A stretch of 64,000 nt of DNA from Hymenobacter sp. BRD128 (GCF_013256625.1 NZ_CP053908.1:1178001-1242000); one strand, 5' to 3'. Numbered from the stretch's first letter, positions 1-9,863 are shown. Notes: generated from the letters alone by a model not told the origin. A program made the numbers and translations.

Positions 1-336
1 AAGCTGGTATACAGCGGCCCCGTTTATGCCGGTATGAGCCCGGCTGGGGCAGCCATTAAACTGAAATTCACCCAGCTAGGGTCCGGCCTGGCGGTGCGGG
101 GCGACGGCGCTTTGCAGGGCTTTGCCGTGGCGGGTGCCGACCATAAATTTCACTGGGCTACCGCTAAGCTAGTGGGCAACGAGGTAGAGGTGCAAAACCC
201 CGCCGTGCCCCAGCCCGTGGCCGTGCGCTACGACTGGGCCGACAACCCCAGTGGCAACCTCACCAACCGCGAAGGCCTGCCGGCCTTGCCTTTCCGCACC
301 GATAGCTGGCCGGGTAGTACGGCTGGTCGCAAATAA
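1..336 (+). CDS. Sialate O-acetylesterase, C-terminal end (partial)
   Basis: The frame is open from base 1 and stops at 336, so only the last 111 residues of a longer protein are present. The opening SGPVY motif and the ending with D-W-A-D-N-P, the glycine-asparagine pair and F-R-T-D-S-W-P match the C-terminal part of the SASA-type sialate O-acetylesterase family. These enzymes remove acetyl groups from sialic acids in the periplasm or outside the cell. The catalytic Ser and His lie upstream of the window or cannot be judged here. Six bases separate it from an SGNH esterase, followed by a GH92 mannosidase on the same strand, so it probably belongs to a glycan-degradation cluster. Confidence 0.8.
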   Translation, partial: KLVYSGPVYAGMSPAGAAIKLKFTQLGSGLAVRGDGALQGFAVAGADHKFHWATAKLVGNEVEVQNPAVPQPVAVRYDWADNPSGNLTNREGLPALPFRTDSWPGSTAGRK

Positions 337-342
337 CGTATT

Positions 343-1430
343 ATGTTGAATAGAAGAATATTAAAAACATGCAGGCTGCTTGCTCTCGTGCTGGCTAGCT
401 TACTCGGGCCAGCGGCGAGCTACGCGGCGCCCGCGCCCCGGTTCTTTGCCGCCGACAACCCGAACATTCAGTATACCGGCCGCGTCGATTTTAGCGAAGT
501 CAAAAAGCCGCGCTTCTGGGCGCCGGGCGTCTACCTCACGGTGCGGTTTAAGGGGCCGTCGTGCACGGTGCAGCTCACTGATGAGCTGCTGAATGGCAAG
601 AGCCAGAACTACGTGCAGCTCGTGGTTGATGGCCGGCAGTCGCGCCGCAAGCTCACCGGCCCCACCAACACCCTGGTAGTGGCCGAAAACCTGCCCAACA
701 CCGCCCACACGCTCGTCATCTGCAAAGACACGGAAGCCGGACAGGGCTACGTCGAGTTCACGGGCCTGACCTGCGCCCGGCTGCTGCCGCCCCCGCCCGG
801 CCCGCGCGCAAAATCGAGTTTATCGGCAATTCCATTACCTGCGGCTACGGCGCCGATATGGCCGAAATTGGCTGTGGCAAAGGCGAGTGGTACGACCAGC
901 ACAATGCCTACCAGGCCTACGGCCCGCGCACCGCCCGCGCCCTGGGCGCCGAGTGGCAGCTCACCGCCGAGTCGGGCATTGGGCTGGTACACAGTTGCTG
1001 CAACAAGCCTAATCTGATGCCCCAGGAATTTGGTACCACAGACCTGCGCGTGGGCGGCCGGCCCTGGGACGTGCGCCGCTACCAGCCCGACCTGGTCACT
1101 ATTTGCCTAGGCCAGAATGATGGTGTGCAGGACTCGGTGCAGTTTTGCGGGGCCTACCTGGCGTTTCTCAAAACGCTGCGCGCCGACTACCCGCGCGCCC
1201 GCCTGGTGTGCCTCACCAGCCCCATGGCCGATGCCCGCCTCACGGCCGTGCTGCGGCGCTACCTCACGGGCGTAGTGGCGGCCGCCCGAGCCGGCGGCGA
1301 GCCGAATATCGACGCCTTTTTCTTTGCCCGCAGCTATACCAGCGGCTGCGGCGCCCACCCCAGCCTAGCCGAGCAGGAGCTGATTGGTAATGAGCTGACA
1401 GCCTACCTAAAGCAGACACTGCACTGGTAA
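343..1430 (+). pseudogene. CE2-like SGNH/GDSL esterase, frameshifted
   Basis: Two consecutive frames form one secreted esterase. The first (343 to about 790) has a signal peptide ending near SYAAPAP and a beta-sandwich domain of the kind found before SGNH domains in CE2 acetyl-xylan esterases. The second, entered near 795 and ending at 1430, carries the SGNH blocks: IEFIGNSIT with the nucleophile Ser, LGQNDG as block III, and GAHPS with the catalytic His. The join falls in the C-rich stretch at about 786-798, and restoring one base rejoins the frames. Both halves look well conserved, so a sequencing indel is as likely as a real mutation. Its role is probably deacetylation of a polysaccharide, together with the flanking sialate esterase and GH92 genes. 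Confidence 0.8.
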
Positions 1431-1474
1431 ATGCCTGCCCGCTCACGTCTGACAGATGATTTTATTTGCCTCCT

Positions 1475-3774
1475 ATGCCTAAACTCTTCGCCGCCCTGCT
1501 GGGCCTGAGCGCGCTCGCCGCCACCTATTCGGCCCCGGCCCAAAGTCGCTCCGTGCCCAGCCCCGCCGACTTGGTCAACCCCTTGATGGGCACCGACTCG
1601 AAGCCCGAATTTTCCAACGGCAACACGTATCCGGCCATTACGCGGCCCTGGGGGATGAACTGCTGGCTGCCCCAAACGGGCAAAATGGGCAACGGCTGGG
1701 CCTACCAGTACGGGGCCGACAAAATCCGGGGCTTCAAGCAAACGCACCAGCCCTCGCCCTGGATGAACGACTACGGCCAGTTTGCCCTCATGCCCGGCAC
1801 CGGCAAAATCAAGGTGGAGGAGGACGCCCGCGCCAGCTGGTTTTCGCACAAGGCCGAAATCGCCCGGCCCTACTATTACAGCGTGTATTTGGCTGATTAT
1901 GACCTCACCACCGAGATAACGCCCACCGAGCGGGCGGCGCGCTTCCGCTTCACATTCCCGCGCACCGACAGCGCCTATGTGGTAATTGATGCCTTTGACA
2001 AGGGGTCGATGGTGAAAGTGCTGGCTGGCCAGCACCGCATCATCGGCTACACCACCCGCAACAGCCGGGGCGTGCCGGCTAATTTCAAAAACTACTTCAT
2101 CATCGAGTTTGACCGCGACTTCGTGGCTAGCCAGGTGTTCAATGGCAAAGCCCTGGCCAGCGGCGCCACCGAGCTCACGGCCGACCACGCCCTGGCCGCC
2201 GTGAGCTTTCGCACCCGCAAGGGCGAGCAGGTGCAGGCGCGGGTAGCCTCGTCGTTTATCAGCGCCGAGCAGGCCGAGCGCAATCTGCAAGAGCTTGGCA
2301 ACGATGATTTTGATACCATAAAAGAGAAGGGCAAAGCTGCCTGGAACCAGGTGCTGGGCCGCATTGCCGTGGAAGGGGCACCGACGAGCAGCAGCGCACC
2401 TTCTACTCGTGCCTGTACCGGGCGCTGCAGTTTCCGCGCAAGTTTTATGAGCTCGACGCGGCCGGGCAGCCGGTGCACTACAGCCCCTTCAACGGCGAGG
2501 TGCGGCCCGGCTACCTCTACACCGATACGGGGGTGTGGGACACGTTTCGGGCGCTCTTTCCGCTGCTCAACCTCGTGTACCCCGAGGAAAATGCCCAGAT
2601 GCAGGCCGGCCTCGCCAACGACTACCGCGAGGGCGGCTGGCTGCCCGAGTGGGCTAGCCCCGGCTATCGCAACGTGATGGTGGGCAACAACTCGGCCTCG
2701 GTAGTGGCCGATGCCTACCTCAAGTGCGTGCGCCCCGCCGCTGCCGCCGACGCCAATACGCTCTACGAGGCGCTCATTAAAGATGCTAATCAAGCCGGGC
2801 CGCTCACGGCCGTGGGCCGCGCCGGCGTGGAGTATTACAATAAGCTGGGCTACGTGCCCTACGATGTCAAAATCAACGAGAATGCGGCGCGCACCCTCGA
2901 ATACGCCTACGATGACTTTGCTATTGCGCAGCTAGCCAAGGCCTTGCACAAGCCGCAGAAGGAGATAGACCTCTACACGAAGCGCAGCCAGAACTACCGT
3001 AAGCTTTTCGATAAGCAAACCGGCCTGATGCGCGGCCGCAACCAGAATGGCACGTTTGAGACACCTTTTAATCCGTTCAAGTGGGGCGATGCCTTCACCG
3101 AAGGCAATGCCTGGCACTATACGTGGTCGGTGTTTCACGACGTGCAGGGGCTGATGAACCTGATGGGCGGGCGCCGGAAATTCGTGGCCACGCTGGATTC
3201 GGTGTTCACGCTGCCGCCCACGTTCGACGACAGCTACTACGGCGAGGTAATCCACGAAATCCGGGAGATGCAGGTAGCCAACATGGGCCAGTATGCCCAC
3301 GGCAACCAGCCGGCCCAGCACGTCATCTATCTCTACAACTACGCCGCCGAGCCCTGGAAGGCGCAGTACTGGACCCTTGAGGTGCTCAACCGCCTCTACC
3401 ACCCCACGCCCGACGGCTACTGCGGCGACGAGGACAACGGCCAGACCTCGGCCTGGTACGTGTTTTCGGCGCTGGGCTTCTACCCCGTGTGCCCCGCCAC
3501 CGACCAGTACGTGCTGGGGGCCCCGCTCTTCCCCAAGGCCACGCTGCACCTGCCCGGCGGCCACGACGTGGTACTGAATGCGCCCGCCAACAGCGCCGAA
3601 AACCGCTACATCAACCACCTGACCGTCAATGGCCAGGAATACGCTCGTAACTGGCTCAGCCACACCGAGCTGGTGAAAGGTGCCACCCTGAACTTTGAGA
3701 TGGCGCCGCAGCCTAATAAGGCGCGCGGCACTCAGCCGGCCGACGCGCCGTTTTCGATGTCGAAGGCGAAGTAG
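1475..3774 (+). pseudogene. GH92 family alpha-mannosidase, frameshifted
   Basis: Glycoside hydrolase family 92 enzymes are calcium-dependent exo-alpha-mannosidases that trim N-glycans and yeast mannan. ATG 1475 gives a clean signal peptide ending APAQ; a TTG nine bases earlier is a weaker choice. The N-terminal half has the GH92 opening VNPLMGTD. The C-terminal half, read from about 2379, contains GDEDNGQTSAWYVFSALGF, the family motif that carries the catalytic base aspartates. The frame breaks at the GGGG run 2375-2378: adding one G restores the sequence EGGTDEQQRTFYSCLYR. The two halves together make about 765 residues, a normal GH92 length. Sequence error or a very recent mutation is likely. 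It is the last gene of the glycan cluster. Confidence 0.85.
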
Positions 3775-3800
3775 CCGGGGCTTTTGGCGTTCCCGCAGAG

Positions 3801-5237
3801 CTATGCGACCTCCGTCACCCGCACTTTCACGCCTTTTACTTTGGCGCCGTTGAGCTTTTCGAGCAGCTCGGGCGCCTGCTTGCGCGGCACGGCCACGTAG
3901 GAGTAAAAATCGAACACCTCGATGCGGCCCACGGTGTGGCGTTCGAGGCCGCCCACGTTGACGAAGGCGCCGACCAGGTCGTGGGCGCTCACTTTGTGTT
4001 TTTTACCGGCCGTGACGTGCAGCGTGATAGTTTCGGGGCGGGGCAGCTTATTGGCCGCATTGGCGGGCGGGAGAGGTGCCGGCTTGAGGCGCGCCCACTG
4101 CGCGCTCTGGGCGCTGGGCCAGGCCTGCACGCGGGCCTGCTCGGGCGGGGTGGCTAGCAGGTGGGCCGTGCCGGCAACCCCGGCGCGGGCCGTGCGGCCG
4201 GCCCGGTGCTGGAAGGTTTCGGCATCGTGCGGCAGGTCGTACTGGATAACCGTATCGAGGGCGGGCACGTCGATGCCGCGGGCAGCTACGTCGGTGGCTA
4301 CGAGGGCCTGGGCCGAGTTATTGCGCAGCTTCATCAGGGCTTTGTCGCGCTCGGGCTGGGGCAGCTTGCCGTGCAGCACCTCGGCGGCCACGCCCCGGCC
4401 CCGCAGGAACTGGGCTAGCTCCTCCACCTTGTCGCGGGTGTTGGCGAAAATGAGCGTCTGGCCGGTTTCGGGCAGTTGCAGCAGGTGATAGAGGGCGGCC
4501 GGCTTCTCCTCCACGGCATTGAGCACGTGGCCGCGCAGCATGAGGGAGGCGGGCAAGGCATCGCCGGTTATTTCGCCATTGAGGCCGCCGGCCGCCGTGA
4601 GCATGCGGGGGCGGGTGAGGTAGTCGCGCACCAGGCCCATCACCTTGTCGGGCATAGTAGCCGAGAACAGCAGCGTCTGGCGGCGGCGCGGCAGGCGGCT
4701 GATGATGGTCGCCATCTCCTCCTGAAACTTCAAATCAAGCAGCTTGTCGGCCTCGTCCAACACCAATACTTTCAATTGGTTAGGAATGATATTGCGCTTT
4801 TCGAGGTGGTCGAGCAGGCGGCCGGGCGTGGCCACAAGTACGTGCGGCGTTTGCTGCAAGGTCTGCACCTCATCGCGCATGGCGTGGCCGCCGTAGAGGG
4901 CGGCCACGCGCAGGCCAGGGGCGGGCAGGTACTTGCCCAGGCTCTTGAGCGCGTCGCGCACTTGCAGCGCCAGCTCGCGGGCGGGCACCAGCACAATGGC
5001 CTGCACGGCCTTGGCGCTCGGGTCAACCTGAGATAAGATGGCTAGCCCGTAGGCCGCCGTTTTGCCCGAGCCGGTGGGGGCCTGGCCAGCCACGTCCTGC
5101 AAGTCGAGGGCGGGCTGGAGCACCAGCGCCTGCACGGGCGTGGGCTGGGTGAAATTCAGCTCGGCCAGCCCTTGCAGGAGTTCGGGCGAGAGGTTGAAAT
5201 CGGAAAACGAGGCCGGAGCGGCAGAGTCAGCTTGCAT
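3801..5237 (-). CDS. dbpA: DEAD-box RNA helicase, DbpA-like
   Basis: This 478-residue ATP-dependent RNA helicase has all the DEAD-box motifs in order: APTGSGKT (about 53-60), PARELA, TPGR, DEAD (161-164), SAT (192-194), ATDVAARGID and HRAGRTAR. The last 75 or so residues form a separate domain with the look of the DbpA RNA-recognition fold (TVGRIEVFDFYSYVAV), which in DbpA targets 23S rRNA during large-subunit assembly. It is therefore probably a ribosome-assembly helicase, though related CsdA-type proteins share this tail. A TACCTTTG promoter element sits four bases upstream of the ATG, suggesting a leaderless message. It converges with the GH92 gene. Confidence 0.88.
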   Translation of the reverse strand: MQADSAAPASFSDFNLSPELLQGLAELNFTQPTPVQALVLQPALDLQDVAGQAPTGSGKTAAYGLAILSQVDPSAKAVQAIVLVPARELALQVRDALKSLGKYLPAPGLRVAALYGGHAMRDEVQTLQQTPHVLVATPGRLLDHLEKRNIIPNQLKVLVLDEADKLLDLKFQEEMATIISRLPRRRQTLLFSATMPDKVMGLVRDYLTRPRMLTAAGGLNGEITGDALPASLMLRGHVLNAVEEKPAALYHLLQLPETGQTLIFANTRDKVEELAQFLRGRGVAAEVLHGKLPQPERDKALMKLRNNSAQALVATDVAARGIDVPALDTVIQYDLPHDAETFQHRAGRTARAGVAGTAHLLATPPEQARVQAWPSAQSAQWARLKPAPLPPANAANKLPRPETITLHVTAGKKHKVSAHDLVGAFVNVGGLERHTVGRIEVFDFYSYVAVPRKQAPELLEKLNGAKVKGVKVRVTEVA

Positions 5238-5241
5238 CCGG

Positions 5242-5249
5242 CAAAGGTA
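5242..5249 (-). promoter_or_regulatory. -7 promoter element of the helicase gene
   Basis: TACCTTTG on the minus strand matches the Bacteroidota primary sigma -7 consensus TAnnTTTG. Only four bases (CCGG) separate it from the ATG at 5237, so transcription should start at or next to the start codon. Confidence 0.6.
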
Positions 5250-5290
5250 CGGCTTTCGGAAACGAGGAATTTGGCAGGCTGAATAAAGGA

Positions 5291-6274
5291 TTATTTTTTG
5301 GGTAGTTCCTCATTCGGCCTGTCAAACTCCTCGTTAATATTCACCAGCCGGTAGCGCACGGCAGTTTTCTTGGGCCGGATATCGAGCCCCACGTGGTGCG
5401 CGTAGGCCCAGGTAAACGCGGCCCCGAAATAGAAAATCATGGCCGAGTAGAACACGAACAGCAGCACCAGCACCGAACTGGCCGCCGGCCCGTAGATGGG
5501 CCCCAGGTCGCGGCCCACCAGCAGCTGGCCCAGCGCCCGCTCGCCCAGCTCGATGAGCACGGCCGTGAGCAGCGCCCCGCGCCGCACGGCCCGCCAGGGC
5601 ACTTTGGCGGCGCTCAGGGTGCGAAAAACGAAGCCGCACCACGCGGCCAGAATGAGCAGGCTCACCAGCAGATTGAGCACCCAGATAACGTAGAACGCAA
5701 ACGTGGGGTCAAAATCAGACACGAAATCGGCGAAGAGCGCCAGGGCCGCATCGGCCGAAAAAGCCAGTACCGACAGGCCCGCCGTGGCCAGCAGCACGCC
5801 CGCCGAGCGCAGCCGCTCGCGCGCCACCATCGACACCTGGCTTACTTGCCGCCGGGGTCGCACGCGCCACAACTGATTGAGCGAGTGTTGGATAACGGTA
5901 AAGAGCGTAGTGGCGATAAACACCAGGAACGCGAAGCCTAGCCAGGTGATGAGCCGGTTGCGGCTGGCGTGGGCCACGTTGTGCACGGTTTGGGCCACGA
6001 GGCCGGTGGCGGTGCTGCCAATGACCTCACCGAGCTTGGTGAGCAGCATCACGCGGGCGCCGTGGGCCGAATAAAGCGAGCCCAGCAGCTGCACCAGGAT
6101 GATAAGAATGGGCGGCAGCGCAAAGGAGGTGAAGAATGCCGTGGCCGCCCCTAGCCGCAGCGGGTCGTTGGCACCGAGCTCGCGGGCGGCGCGCCGCAGC
6201 AGCAGCCACAGCTCCAGCCACCACGGAAAGCGGTGCGACGGTGGTGACTGAACGGAAGAAGAATCCTTGGTCAT
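5291..6274 (-). CDS. YihY/BrkB family inner-membrane protein
   Basis: A 327-residue integral membrane protein with about six hydrophobic segments, the first near residues 44-66 (ATAFFTSFALPPILIILVQ). The N-terminal LGAATAFFTSFALPPI pattern and the long central helices match the YihY/BrkB (UPF0761) family. The biochemical role of that family is not settled; an RNase BN label once given to it was an error. The gene reads away from the DUF2062 gene at 6408 and lies 53 bases beyond the helicase start on the same strand. The C-terminal tail (after FGAAFTWAYAHH) is polar and probably cytoplasmic. Confidence 0.8.
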   Translation of the reverse strand: MTKDSSSVQSPPSHRFPWWLELWLLLRRAARELGANDPLRLGAATAFFTSFALPPILIILVQLLGSLYSAHGARVMLLTKLGEVIGSTATGLVAQTVHNVAHASRNRLITWLGFAFLVFIATTLFTVIQHSLNQLWRVRPRRQVSQVSMVARERLRSAGVLLATAGLSVLAFSADAALALFADFVSDFDPTFAFYVIWVLNLLVSLLILAAWCGFVFRTLSAAKVPWRAVRRGALLTAVLIELGERALGQLLVGRDLGPIYGPAASSVLVLLFVFYSAMIFYFGAAFTWAYAHHVGLDIRPKKTAVRYRLVNINEEFDRPNEELPKK

Positions 6275-6407
6275 GAGAAACTTAACGCCGGGCCGACAAC
6301 ATTTTGCGCCCGGCGGGGTACAAAGGGCGGCCGCCGGGCAGCCCGGCCTGCTGCCTACCCAGCAGCGGGGTGCGCTACTAACACGAACTCCGCGCGGCTA
6401 GTTACGC

Positions 6408-6962
6408 ATGACTATCACTTCCATCTCCGCCACCGGGGTGCGGGCCGTGCCCGAGCCCCCGCCCCGCACCTGGATTCAGCGCCGGCTGGTCGACCCATTT
6501 CTGAGCCTGCTCAAGGCGGGCCTGGCGCCCGGCAGCCTGGCCCTCACGGCGGGCCTGGGCGTGGCCTTTGGGCTAGCGCCGACGTTTGGCATTACTACGC
6601 TCGTGAGCACGGCCGTGGCCCTGCGCCTGAAACTCAACGTGGCCGCCATGCAGCTGGTGTGCCACGTGCTAAGCCCGGTGCAACTCATTCTGCTACTGCC
6701 GTTTCTGCGCTGGGGGGCTACCCTGCTCGGGCAGGGCCGCGAGGTAGCGCACCTGAGCATGGCTCAAATCAGGCACATGGTAAAAATAGACGGCTGGAGC
6801 CACGTGCTGCACCTGCTGTGGCGGGCCGAGCTGGGCGCCCTCATGATATGGGCCGTCGCCTCGGTGCCGGTGGTGCTGGGGCTGTACGTGGCCCTGCGCC
6901 CCTTGTTCAAGCGGTTTATTACCCGTCACGAAGAAGCCGAAGAAGTGACCGTGGCGGCGTAA
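6408..6962 (+). CDS. DUF2062 domain membrane protein
   Basis: A 184-residue membrane protein. It has the DUF2062 pattern: an amphipathic entry (RRLVDPFLSLLKAG), then G-x-A-F-G-L-A-P-T-F-G at about residues 48-58, where a Gly-Pro rich loop lies between two helices, then two or three more helices. DUF2062 proteins have no established function; some are fused to glycosyltransferases, which hints at a role in envelope or polysaccharide work. The gene stands alone between the divergent YihY gene and a strong bidirectional terminator. The acidic C-terminal tail (HEEAEEVTVAA) is probably cytoplasmic. Confidence 0.75.
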   Translation: MTITSISATGVRAVPEPPPRTWIQRRLVDPFLSLLKAGLAPGSLALTAGLGVAFGLAPTFGITTLVSTAVALRLKLNVAAMQLVCHVLSPVQLILLLPFLRWGATLLGQGREVAHLSMAQIRHMVKIDGWSHVLHLLWRAELGALMIWAVASVPVVLGLYVALRPLFKRFITRHEEAEEVTVAA

Positions 6963-6995
6963 AAACCTTGGCATAACCTAGCTTCAACCAAGCAA

Positions 6996-7032
6996 AAAGC
7001 ACGTCAGGCTGCCCTCAGCCTGACGTGCTTTT
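6996..7032. terminator. Bidirectional terminator between DUF2062 and SseB-like genes
   Basis: AAAAGCACGTCA at 6996-7007 pairs with TGACGTGCTTTT at 7021-7032, with extra GCTG/CAGC pairing inside. T runs at both ends let it serve both convergent genes. Confidence 0.8.
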
Positions 7033-7061
7033 CGTATTCAACACCAGTGCTCAGCTACTGG

Positions 7062-8034
7062 CTAGGCCGAGTAAATGGGCTGCACCTCGGGCTGCCGGAA
7101 GTAGGGATTCACGCCCTGGTCGGAGGTCGGGTCGAGCAGCATCAAATCGACGTGCTGGAACGTGCCGGTGCGGCCTTCGAGGGCGGGGCCGAGCTGCTGC
7201 ATAAACTCGGGTCGTGGCTGATGGTATCGAAGCCGAGCAGCAGGCGCGGCGGTTGGCTGTCGTCGCCCACCAGCTGCATCTGCGCCACGTAAATCGCCTT
7301 GATGTCGGCATTTTCGGCGCCAAACTGGGCTAGCGACCCGGCCAGGCCCTCGGGCAGCTCGGGTGCGCTCAGCGTTACCTGGGCATCGCTGGGCAGGCCG
7401 CCACCCTGGGTGAGCTGGCCCGTGAGCAGGGCCTGAATTTCGGCGGCGGGCAGCAGCTTGCCGGCCGGCGAGAAGGGGTTCAGCACGCAGTCCTGGCCCT
7501 GGGTCATGGCAAAAAACGCCTGGCCGGGAATGGGCGTCCAGGCGATAGTGCTGGCGTCCATGCCGCCGTCGCTGAGGCGCGCTTCGGAGGTGAAGATGGG
7601 CAGGCGCCCATCCTGCAATACCTGCAGCTGAATCTGCTGACCTTCGGTGAGCTGCACCTCGCCGGTGCCCACGTTTTCGTCGGGGGCCAGCACCATCAGA
7701 ATATGCTCCTGCAGCAGCGCCTGGTAGAAGGCCGGGCGGGCATTCTCATCCACGGGGCTAGCAACAGCAAGTGCTCCAGCACGTTCTGGGGCTCGAATGG
7801 GAACTCGGGTACCGGCGGTGGGGCTAGCGGGCCCTGGCCCTGCGGCATGGGGGGCATGGGCGGAATCTGGGGCGTGGGCTCGGCCGGGGCCACGTACTTG
7901 GAGCCCTGGTAGCGGGGGCCGCTCTTGGGAGCCGGGGCAGCCGCGTCGCCGGCCGGGGGGGCGCCGGGCGCCGGGGTGGGAGGGGTGGCCGGGGCCGACT
8001 CAGGTTTGTTTTTTAAAAAGTCGAAGAGACCCAT
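7062..8034 (-). pseudogene. SseB family protein, two frameshifts
   Basis: Three consecutive minus-strand frames form one protein of about 325 residues. Part 1 (from 8034) starts MGLFDFLKNKPES and has a long Pro/Gly-rich linker. Part 2 (about 7755 to 7210) carries the SseB-type core (PAFYQALLQEHILMV, then LPIFTS) and the start of the SseB C-terminal domain. Part 3 (about 7210 to 7062) continues with EFMQQLGPALEGRTGTFQ and ends QPIYSA at the TAG. Each junction needs one added base, at the GGGG run 7754-7757 and at the CTCGGG stretch 7206-7211. The conserved sequence on both sides favours sequencing indels. SseB gives enhanced serine sensitivity in E. coli, but its molecular role is unclear. Confidence 0.8.
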
Positions 8035-8073
8035 GTCAACAAGAAAAGATTAGCGTTGGAAATCAAAGGTAGC

Positions 8074-8508
8074 CTAGCGCTCGCCACAGGCGCGCAGCTC
8101 GGCCTCGGTGCCGGCAATGGTGCGCCGGCCGGCCGGCCCGGGGTGGTTGCCCCAGTGGCTCTCAATAAAGTTAAGCAGATTGGTAATCTGGGCGGGCGAC
8201 AGCTGGTGGTGGGTGGTCGTGTCCTGCACGCCCAGCATCAGCTGGTCGTAGCCCACGCCATTTACCGTAATCGGCCCTTTCAGCCCTACCCGCACAATGC
8301 AGGCGAGCTGGCCGGGGTGCTGCGCCACGTAGTCGGACCCCGCCAGCGGCGGCACAAGCTGCCCGATGCCCTGGCCCTGCTCGCCGTGGCAGCTGGCGCA
8401 GTGCTGCCCGTAGAGGCGCTCGCCCTGGTGCTGCTTATTGGTGAAGCAGCTGGGCAAGGCTAGCAGGCCGAGCAGCGCAAGAACTACCGCTGGCGAAAGG
8501 AGGCGCAT
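8074..8508 (-). CDS. Class I c-type cytochrome lipoprotein
   Basis: A 144-residue exported monohaem cytochrome c. The N-terminus has a lipoprotein signal peptide with a lipobox-like LALPSC, so it is probably anchored to a membrane on the periplasmic side. CASCH (residues about 37-41) is the covalent haem site with the proximal His. A downstream Met in YDQLMLGV is the likely sixth ligand. The gene lies 80 bases after the SCO gene on the same strand, and a Met/His-rich lipoprotein gene is further upstream, so the three may supply electron transfer and copper handling for a respiratory oxidase encoded elsewhere. Confidence 0.88.
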   Translation of the reverse strand: MRLLSPAVVLALLGLLALPSCFTNKQHQGERLYGQHCASCHGEQGQGIGQLVPPLAGSDYVAQHPGQLACIVRVGLKGPITVNGVGYDQLMLGVQDTTTHHQLSPAQITNLLNFIESHWGNHPGPAGRRTIAGTEAELRACGER

Positions 8509-8588
8509 AGAAAGTTAAGCTAGTAGCAGGCGCTGGTTTTTGCGAGGATAATGAAGTAAGGGCCAGCGTTTTGGTGAACTGTTTTGAC

Positions 8589-9272
8589 TTACCGGGCGGC
8601 GGTGGCTTTGCGGGCATTTACTTCGGCCAGCAGCACGGGCAGCTGGCGGATGAGGCGGTTGACGGCGGCGGCATTGAGGCCGTCGTAGGTGCCGCGCACG
8701 TAGCCCTGGTCATCGACGAGAGCCAGCGCGCCGCTGTGGGCAATGCCGCCGGGCGCTTTCAGGTCGGTTTCGGCGGCGGCCAGGTAGCTGTTGGCTAGCT
8801 TGTAGGCAGCGGGGCGGTCGGGGGTGCGCACAAAGCGCCAGGTGCTAGCGGGCGCATTTACCCCTAGCCGGCGGGCGTAGTCGGCCAGCACGGGCTGGGT
8901 GTCGTGCTCGGGGTCGATGGTGAACGACACGAACACCACGTTGGGGTTAGCGGCAAACTGCTTGTAGACGCGCAGCAGCTCGCTCTGCATTTTGGGGCAA
9001 ATGCCGGGGCAGGTGGCGAAGAAAAAATCGGTCACGTAAACCTTGCCCGCCAAGCTTTTCGTCGAAACTATTTTGCCTTCCTGGTCGGGCAGGCTGAAGG
9101 CCAGCACCGGCTTTTTGCCTTCGGCTCCGAGATAGGGCAGGGTGGCCGAAGTTGAGTCTTCCTGGGCATCCATGTGCACGTCGGCAATGCCGGTATCGTC
9201 GGTGGCCGGGGTGCTGGGGCCGCAGGCCGCCAGGGCGAGCAGGCCTGCGAGGGGCAGGTATTTTAAAAACAT
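8589..9272 (-). CDS. SCO1/SenC family copper chaperone
   Basis: A 227-residue thioredoxin-fold lipoprotein (lipobox LAAC). It has the SCO copper site: C-P-G-I-C-P at about 88-93 after DFFFAT, and a distal His in GGIAHSGALALVD. SCO proteins deliver copper to, or reduce, the CuA site of cytochrome c oxidase in the periplasm. The gene precedes a cytochrome c gene in the same direction, and a lipoprotein gene of unknown function lies 100 bases upstream. No oxidase subunit is in the window, so the target is inferred from the family only. Confidence 0.9.
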   Translation of the reverse strand: MFLKYLPLAGLLALAACGPSTPATDDTGIADVHMDAQEDSTSATLPYLGAEGKKPVLAFSLPDQEGKIVSTKSLAGKVYVTDFFFATCPGICPKMQSELLRVYKQFAANPNVVFVSFTIDPEHDTQPVLADYARRLGVNAPASTWRFVRTPDRPAAYKLANSYLAAAETDLKAPGGIAHSGALALVDDQGYVRGTYDGLNAAAVNRLIRQLPVLLAEVNARKATAAR

Positions 9273-9371
9273 AGCGTATCGGGAGAAGGCAACGAAGTGG
9301 CCGGTGCCGGCTCACTTTCTAAACCAAGTAGCCGGGCCGGGCGTTCGCCGCTGGCTAGCCCTGGGGGCGGG

Positions 9372-9851
9372 TTATTTTGATTTAGGCGCGGCAGGGGCCG
9401 TGGCCGCCGGCGTGTGGGTGACGCGCGTTAGCGTAGCCTGGGCCGAGTCGAGCACCGTGCGCAACTGCTGCTCAATGGCGCTGAGCTGCTTTTGCTGGTC
9501 TTGCAGGTAAGCCAGGCGCTGCGGAGCAGGAGCCGTGCTGTCGGGCGCCTGGTAGGTGTGCATCCAGGTCATCATGGCGTGGTCGGCGGCCTGCATCTTG
9601 GCCATAATAGGCGCCTTGGCTGGCACTTTGGCGGCCGTGAGCTGGGCCTTAACGGCAAACAGCTGCTCGGTCTGGTTCATGGCTAGCTCGTGGTGGGCCA
9701 GCAGGCTGTCTTCGAGGGCGCGGGCCTGCGTGGTGGGCGAGGCCGCTTCGGTGGTGGCCGTGGTAGTTGTTTTGTTTCCGCAGCCGGGTAGCGCGCCCAG
9801 GCTTAGCAATCCGAACGCCGCACCCAGCGGCAAAAGCAGCAGTTTTTTCAT
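9372..9851 (-). CDS. Met/His-rich lipoprotein of unknown function
   Basis: A 159-residue lipoprotein starting at ATG 9851 ([19 protein letters not shown], lipobox LPGC). A longer frame upstream lacks an ATG and is rejected, because a TACCTTTG promoter element lies four bases before 9851. After a Thr-rich linker the protein is helical, with HHELAMNQ and a cluster [18 protein letters not shown] that is unusually rich in Met and His. The DHAMMTWM signature recalls a conserved Bacteroidota lipoprotein group loosely named viral A-type inclusion protein. Its place upstream of SCO and cytochrome c genes makes a copper- or electron-transfer role plausible, but this is inference. Confidence 0.75.
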   Translation of the reverse strand: MKKLLLLPLGAAFGLLSLGALPGCGNKTTTTATTEAASPTTQARALEDSLLAHHELAMNQTEQLFAVKAQLTAAKVPAKAPIMAKMQAADHAMMTWMHTYQAPDSTAPAPQRLAYLQDQQKQLSAIEQQLRTVLDSAQATLTRVTHTPAATAPAAPKSK

Positions 9852-9855
9852 CTGG

Positions 9856-9863
9856 CAAAGGTA
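9856..9863 (-). promoter_or_regulatory. -7 promoter element of the Met/His-rich lipoprotein gene
   Basis: TACCTTTG on the minus strand, then CCAG, then the ATG at 9851. The same motif and spacing occur at the helicase gene. Confidence 0.6.

Noticed and set aside
343-3774. True pseudogene decay of the SGNH esterase and GH92 genes
   Set aside because: Each needs only one base to be restored and shows no other damage; sequence error is the simpler reading, although real mutation is not excluded.
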